Assembly: GCA_902773265.1 (NCBI GenBank)
Contig: CACYDZ010000357.1
Location: forward strand, 1 to 8,331
From: an uncultured Ruminococcus sp.
GTDB lineage: Bacteria > Bacillota > Clostridia > Oscillospirales > Acutalibacteraceae
Reading direction: 5' to 3'
DNA: 8,331 nt
A program made the position numbers and the translations under genes. Under the pieces are notes generated by a model, which searched no databases, was not told the origin of the DNA, and saw nothing but the letters and a program-made list of their open reading frames with translations. Positions 5,076 to 8,331 of this stretch are shown piece by piece; within the stretch, counting starts at the first letter, position 1; the number at the start of each line of letters is the position of its first letter.

Positions 5076-6140
5076 TTATGCCTGTACTTTCAGAAACTCT
5101 TCCTGCATATAGTCATAGACATCTTGTGGTAAATCAGAGAAAGTATAGCATTTTTTGAGATAATCTTCTTTGGGATAGTTGAGTTCATTGTTTTTGACAT
5201 CTTCATCAAGTAAATCATAGACTTTCTGATTAGGTGTGGAATAGCCAAGATATTCAATATTGGCTTTGCCGATTTCGGGTTCAAGCATGAAATTAATGAA
5301 TTTTTCGGCAAGTTCTTTATTCTGGGTAGTTTTGGGAATACACATGGAATCCATAAACCAGTTGGAACCTTCTTCGGGCAACATATAATCAAGATTTTCG
5401 TTATTGGACATCATCACCGCAACATCACCTGCATAATACGGTGCCATTGCTGCCTGGTCGCCCTCCATTTCGGTGAATACCTGATCCATGACATATTTTT
5501 TCAGCAAAGGTTTCTGTTCTTTAAGATAAGCAGATGCTACATCAATATCTTCTTTGGTAATTGTGGTCGGATTGATGCCTTTCAGACGCATAGCGATTGC
5601 CATTGCATCTCTGGAATTGTTGAACATCAGAATATTTCCGCTGTACTGTTTATCCCAGAGTACGCTGAAACTCTTCGGTTTTTCTTTGACCATAGTCTTG
5701 TTGTAGACTAACGCAACAACACCCCAGTCATAAGGTACCGAATATTCTCCTGTCGGGTCAAAGTCAGTCTTTTTGTATTTATTCATGATATTGGCAAAGT
5801 TCGGCACATTGTCAAAGTTGATTTTCTCCAGCATATTTTCTTTGATAAGTTTGCTTATCATATAGTCTGACGGTACAATGACATCATAACTGGAATTACT
5901 TTCTTTGATGAGGTTGTACATTTCTTCATTGGACTCATAGTTGGTGTAATTGACTTTGACATTGTATCTGTTTTCAAATTCACGAATAGTATCAATCGTA
6001 CCGTCCTCACCATTAGAGATATACTCTCCCCAGTTAAAGACATTCAGTTCCTGCTGTTTTTCGCCACCGCAACCCGACAGCGTAACCGCACTTGAACCGA
6101 TAATTAAAGCACTCATTAAAACACTGATAAATTTTTTCAT
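5076..6140 (-). CDS. potD: Spermidine/putrescine ABC transporter substrate-binding lipoprotein
   Basis: 354 aa, close to PotD length (about 350). It captures polyamines outside the membrane and delivers them to PotB/PotC. The N-terminus is a lipoprotein signal: MKK, a hydrophobic core and lipobox LSGC with Cys24 as the lipid-attached residue. Family landmarks are NVFNWGEYI (33-41, ligand-contacting Trp and Tyr in known PotD), a YDVIVPSDYM segment, GEYSVPYDWGVVALVYN, MEGDQAAMAPYYAGDVAVMM and EGSNWFMDSMCIPK, whose Trp and Asp correspond to polyamine-binding residues in E. coli PotD. The ATG at 6140 follows AAAGGAG by 10 nt. It is last in potABCD but lies 252 nt from potC, separated by two inverted hairpin repeats, so its expression may be partly uncoupled. 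Polyamine preference cannot be settled by reading. Confidence 0.92.
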   Translation of the reverse strand: MKKFISVLMSALIIGSSAVTLSGCGGEKQQELNVFNWGEYISNGEDGTIDTIREFENRYNVKVNYTNYESNEEMYNLIKESNSSYDVIVPSDYMISKLIKENMLEKINFDNVPNFANIMNKYKKTDFDPTGEYSVPYDWGVVALVYNKTMVKEKPKSFSVLWDKQYSGNILMFNNSRDAMAIAMRLKGINPTTITKEDIDVASAYLKEQKPLLKKYVMDQVFTEMEGDQAAMAPYYAGDVAVMMSNNENLDYMLPEEGSNWFMDSMCIPKTTQNKELAEKFINFMLEPEIGKANIEYLGYSTPNQKVYDLLDEDVKNNELNYPKEDYLKKCYTFSDLPQDVYDYMQEEFLKVQA

Positions 6141-6161
6141 TGCAAACGAACTCCTTTCAGT

Positions 6162-6270
6162 TTAAGGGCTACCGCCCTTAAGAATCCTGTTTCAAGGGTT
6201 GCCACCCTTGAAAATCCTGCCCACTTTTTTGAAAAAAGTGGACAAAAAACTTTTAATTGTCATAGCTGAC
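6162..6270 (-). repeat. Composite hairpin repeat, copy C, in the potC-potD gap
   Basis: In plus order: HP3 (6162-6169 with 6174-6181, TTAAGGGC/GCCCTTAA), HP2 (6190-6199 with 6204-6213, TTTCAAGGGT/ACCCTTGAAA), HP1 (6221-6230 with 6232-6241, CCACTTTTTT/AAAAAAGTGG) and a tail (6249-6270, ACTTTTAATTGTCATAGCTGA) like those of B1 and B2. It has the same orientation as B1 and lacks HP4. It begins 5 nt before the potD ribosome binding site in plus coordinates, so it lies immediately upstream of potD in the mRNA. Confidence 0.85.
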
Positions 6271-6304
6271 ACTTTGATAAGTAATCTGGATTTGAGTAAA
6301 TCCT

Positions 6305-6391
6305 GAAAGTTTTTGTCAAACTTTTTTCAAAAAGTTTGTGGGGTGCAGGGGCAAAGCCCCTGCTGGAATTGTTAAGGGCAACGCTCTTAAC
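6305..6391 (+). repeat. Composite hairpin repeat, copy D, abutting the potC stop
   Basis: Plus orientation: a short tail (AAAGTTTTTGTC), HP1 (6317-6326 with 6329-6338, CAAACTTTTT/AAAAAGTTTG), HP2 (6345-6352 with 6356-6363, GCAGGGGC/GCCCCTGC) and HP3 (6371-6379 with 6383-6391, GTTAAGGGC/GCTCTTAAC with one G-T pair). It lies tail to tail with copy C. HP3 ends one base from the potC stop codon (6393-6395). Confidence 0.85.
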
Positions 6392-6392
6392 T

Positions 6393-7190
6393 TCAACTGC
6401 GTGATTCTTCAGCTTTTGCCTCACGAACATTGACAATAATCAGAATGGTAATGGTGATGACAAAAAGCAATGTGGAAAGGGCATTGATTGTCGGGGAAAT
6501 TCTTCTTTTCAGCATAGTATAAATCTCAATAGGAAGTGTCTGGAATTTTGCTCCCCGTGTAAAGTAGGTAATGACAAAATCATCAAGAGAATAAGTAAAC
6601 GACATCAATAATCCTGAAATCACTCCCGGCATAATTTCAGGAATAACTGTCTTGAAAAAGGCTTGTCTTTCGTTACAGCCCAAGTCCAGAGCAGCTTCAT
6701 ATATACTGTAATCCATTTGTCGGAGTTTCGGCATGACATTGAGAATAACATATGGTGTACAGAAACTGATATGGGCTATCAGGACTGTTCCAAATCCCAT
6801 CTCAAAGTGGAAGATATTTCCCACAAATACAAACAGTAACATAAAAGATACACCTGTTACGATTTCGGGGTTGATAATCGGTACATTGGAAACATTAGTA
6901 ACAATACTTCGCAGAGGATTTTTCATATTGAATATTCCCACAGATGCTAATGTACCAAGCACAGTGGAAATGATAGAAGCAAGTATAGCAATAATAATGG
7001 TATTTTTCAGTGAGGTCATAATCGGCACACTGTTGAACAGTTCTGAATACCATTTTAAAGTAAAGCCTTTCCAGACGGAAGTTTTCCCGTTGTTAAAGGA
7101 ATACAGTATCAGCACAAATATCGGCAGATACAGAAAAATCATCACAACAATAATATAGATGATGGAAGGTACAGACATTTTTCTTTTCAC
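6393..7190 (-). CDS. potC: Spermidine/putrescine ABC transporter permease PotC
   Basis: 265 aa inner-membrane permease with about six membrane segments (the first near residues 9-31, the last near 238-255). With PotB it forms the channel through which polyamines enter. The cytoplasmic EAA loop that docks on PotA is clear: EAALDLGCNERQAFFKTVIP, residues 165-184, followed by EIMPGV. DDFVITYFTRG after it is typical of PotC. Translation starts at GTG 7190, overlapping the potB stop by 4 nt (GTGA), with AGGAGG exactly 7 nt upstream; the later ATG at 7178 is too far from that site. The downstream side departs from the usual tight operon because repeats fill the space to potD. Confidence 0.92.
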   Translation of the reverse strand: MKRKMSVPSIIYIIVVMIFLYLPIFVLILYSFNNGKTSVWKGFTLKWYSELFNSVPIMTSLKNTIIIAILASIISTVLGTLASVGIFNMKNPLRSIVTNVSNVPIINPEIVTGVSFMLLFVFVGNIFHFEMGFGTVLIAHISFCTPYVILNVMPKLRQMDYSIYEAALDLGCNERQAFFKTVIPEIMPGVISGLLMSFTYSLDDFVITYFTRGAKFQTLPIEIYTMLKRRISPTINALSTLLFVITITILIIVNVREAKAEESRS

Positions 7191-7978
7191 GCCACAACCT
7201 CCTCATCACCGAATTTGTTCATGGCAATAATAAAAAGCAGAATAATTACCATCAACGCCAGCGATATCGCTGAACCGATATTCTTATCCCTCTGGAAAAT
7301 GTTTTCAATGACATCACCAATCATTTTATCTCCTGTACCGCCTAAGTACTGTGCCACAAGAAAAGTACTGGCAGTCGGAACAAATACCATAGTTGTGCCA
7401 CTGATAATTCCCGGAATACTTAACGGGAATACTACCTTGCGGAATACATTGAACTTGTTTGCCCCTAAATCTTTAGAGGCTTCTATCAGACTGTTGTCAA
7501 TTTTCAGCATGACGGCGTGAATGGGCAGTATCATGAACGGCAGATAGTTATAGACCATTCCCAATATAACTGCTCCGGCATTGCCTAAAAGCGGTACATC
7601 TAACCCTAAAAACTTGACTGCTAAATCAATCAGACCGTCATTCTGCAACAACAATACCCATGCGTAAATTCTCAGAATAAAGTTCATCCACATCGGCAGC
7701 ATTATCAGCATAGTTAAAATATTCTGTCCCCTGCGGGAAGACCGTGACATCACATAACTTAACGGATAGGCAAGTACCAGACACAACAGCGTTGATACTA
7801 AGGCTATCCATAATGACTTGATAAACACATCGGTATAAAATAAACTGTCTTTAAAGGTCTGTACAGTGAAATTACCGCTTTTGTCCGTAAACGCATAGTA
7901 GACTACCATTATCAGTGGTATTATGGTAAAAAGTAACATCCAGATTAAATACGGTATAGAAGGTGCTTTCGATTTCAT
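7187..7978 (-). CDS. potB: Spermidine/putrescine ABC transporter permease PotB
   Basis: 263 aa permease with about six hydrophobic segments, the first near residues 9-29 and the last near 236-252. It is the partner of PotC in the membrane channel. The EAA loop for PotA contact is present: EASKDLGANKFNVFRKVVFP (166-185), then LSIPGI. LPMWMNFILRIYAW (94-107) and VPTASTFLVAQYLGG (200-214) are characteristic of the PotB branch. The ATG at 7978 overlaps the potA stop by 4 nt (ATGA) and has GGAGG 9 nt upstream, lying inside the potA 3' end. Both overlaps point to coupled translation of A, B and C in a fixed ratio. Confidence 0.92.
   Translation of the reverse strand: MKSKAPSIPYLIWMLLFTIIPLIMVVYYAFTDKSGNFTVQTFKDSLFYTDVFIKSLWIALVSTLLCLVLAYPLSYVMSRSSRRGQNILTMLIMLPMWMNFILRIYAWVLLLQNDGLIDLAVKFLGLDVPLLGNAGAVILGMVYNYLPFMILPIHAVMLKIDNSLIEASKDLGANKFNVFRKVVFPLSIPGIISGTTMVFVPTASTFLVAQYLGGTGDKMIGDVIENIFQRDKNIGSAISLALMVIILLFIIAMNKFGDEEVVA
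7198..7203 (-). promoter_or_regulatory. potC ribosome binding site (supports the GTG start)
   Basis: A perfect AGGAGG on the minus strand lies 7 nt before GTG 7190, inside the last codons of potB. The spacing fits the GTG start; the ATG at 7178 would be 19 nt away. Confidence 0.85.
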
Positions 7979-8331
7979 TCACCGTCACCTCCATGTTCAC
8001 CGCCCTCATAATCCTCCGAAAAATGAGCATTTTCAAAATTGAAACATATCGGAATACTTGTGGCAACCTGTTCATCCTGCAGACTTGTCATTAACCAACG
8101 GTGATTTTCTGTTTCCAGAATAATTTCGTTGTATTTGCCCTTATAGATAACCGATTCTATATAGGCTTCCAGTTGTCCGTTGCCATCACCAGGAACATAT
8201 ATCCCTGACGGCGGTAATGTTATTTCAAGGGTAGTTCCCTCAGCATAACAATGTCCCTCAACTTTTATCACCGTTTCTTCTATCTCAATCTCCATAGAAT
8301 TTTCTTCTGCATGACCGACAACTACTTTTGC
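7975..8331 (-). CDS. potA: Spermidine/putrescine ABC transporter ATP-binding protein PotA, C-terminal part
   Basis: Only the last 118 residues are in the window; the frame is open to the right edge, so the ATPase core (Walker A/B, ABC signature) lies outside. The Met at 8295 is internal, not a start. The visible part looks like a TOBE-type regulatory domain: IEETVIKVEGHCYAEGTT, then AYIESVIYKGKYNEIILETE, beta-strand pattern with the YKG turn common in PotA-like ATPases. It ends in an acidic, glycine-rich tail (EDYEGGEHGGDGE). The identification rests on this domain plus the exact potA-potB-potC-potD order and the 4-nt overlap with potB. A promoter and any regulator of the operon must lie beyond 8331. 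Confidence 0.85.
   Translation of the reverse strand, partial: AKVVVGHAEENSMEIEIEETVIKVEGHCYAEGTTLEITLPPSGIYVPGDGNGQLEAYIESVIYKGKYNEIILETENHRWLMTSLQDEQVATSIPICFNFENAHFSEDYEGGEHGGDGE

Noticed and set aside
6162..6391. Insertion sequence or composite transposon from inverted copies C and D
   Set aside because: There is no transposase frame between or in the copies, and no target duplication is visible; the pair spans only about 230 bp. A MITE-like origin remains possible but unproven.
1..8331. tRNA or rRNA genes
   Set aside because: No cloverleaf with a TTCRANYC-type T-loop or rRNA-like conserved stretch was found on either strand by reading.

Overview
The window reads as part of a chromosome from a low-to-moderate GC Gram-positive gut-type Clostridia. 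The strong sigma-A promoters, AGGAGG-type ribosome binding sites, lipoprotein signal and gene content fit a Ruminococcus-like Oscillospiraceae member. The modular hairpin repeats between genes also remind me of that group. This placement is from memory and composition; no database was searched.

Layout from left to right. Positions 1-228 hold repeat copy A and two GC-rich hairpins. Phosphoglycerate kinase (pgk, minus strand, 229-1443) follows. An AT-rich divergent promoter region (1444-1747) serves pgk leftwards and an unrecognised two-membrane-segment protein rightwards (1748-2428, TTG start), which ends in a strong bidirectional terminator. Positions 2489-2777 carry repeat copies B1 and B2. 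B2 runs into the 3' end of a DegT/DnrJ/EryC1/StrS-family PLP aminotransferase (minus, 2759-4000). A second compact divergent region (4001-4231) has overlapping promoters and a duplicated 11-bp motif. It serves the aminotransferase and a small HD-domain protein resembling the hydrolase half of RelA/SpoT (plus, 4232-4693). The terminator of the HD gene starts inside its own coding sequence.

From 8331 down to 5076 (minus strand) lies a polyamine ABC transporter operon in the order potA (3' part only), potB, potC, potD. PotA/B and B/C overlap by 4 nt (ATGA and GTGA), so these genes look translationally coupled. PotC and PotD are instead separated by about 250 bp filled with two repeat copies (C and D) facing each other. 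Downstream of potD is a short reading frame that appears broken by a one-base deletion in a homopolymer.

How the genes work together: PotA (ATPase), PotB and PotC (permeases) and PotD (lipid-anchored binding protein) would import spermidine/putrescine. pgk is central glycolysis. The HD protein may degrade (p)ppGpp-like nucleotides. The aminotransferase is an orphan with no sugar pathway beside it. Nothing links these units except neighbourhood. I see no complete new system. The most unusual signals are the composite hairpin repeat family with compensatory changes in its stems, its insertion within the pot operon, its contribution to the end of the aminotransferase gene, and the frameshifted small gene after potD.
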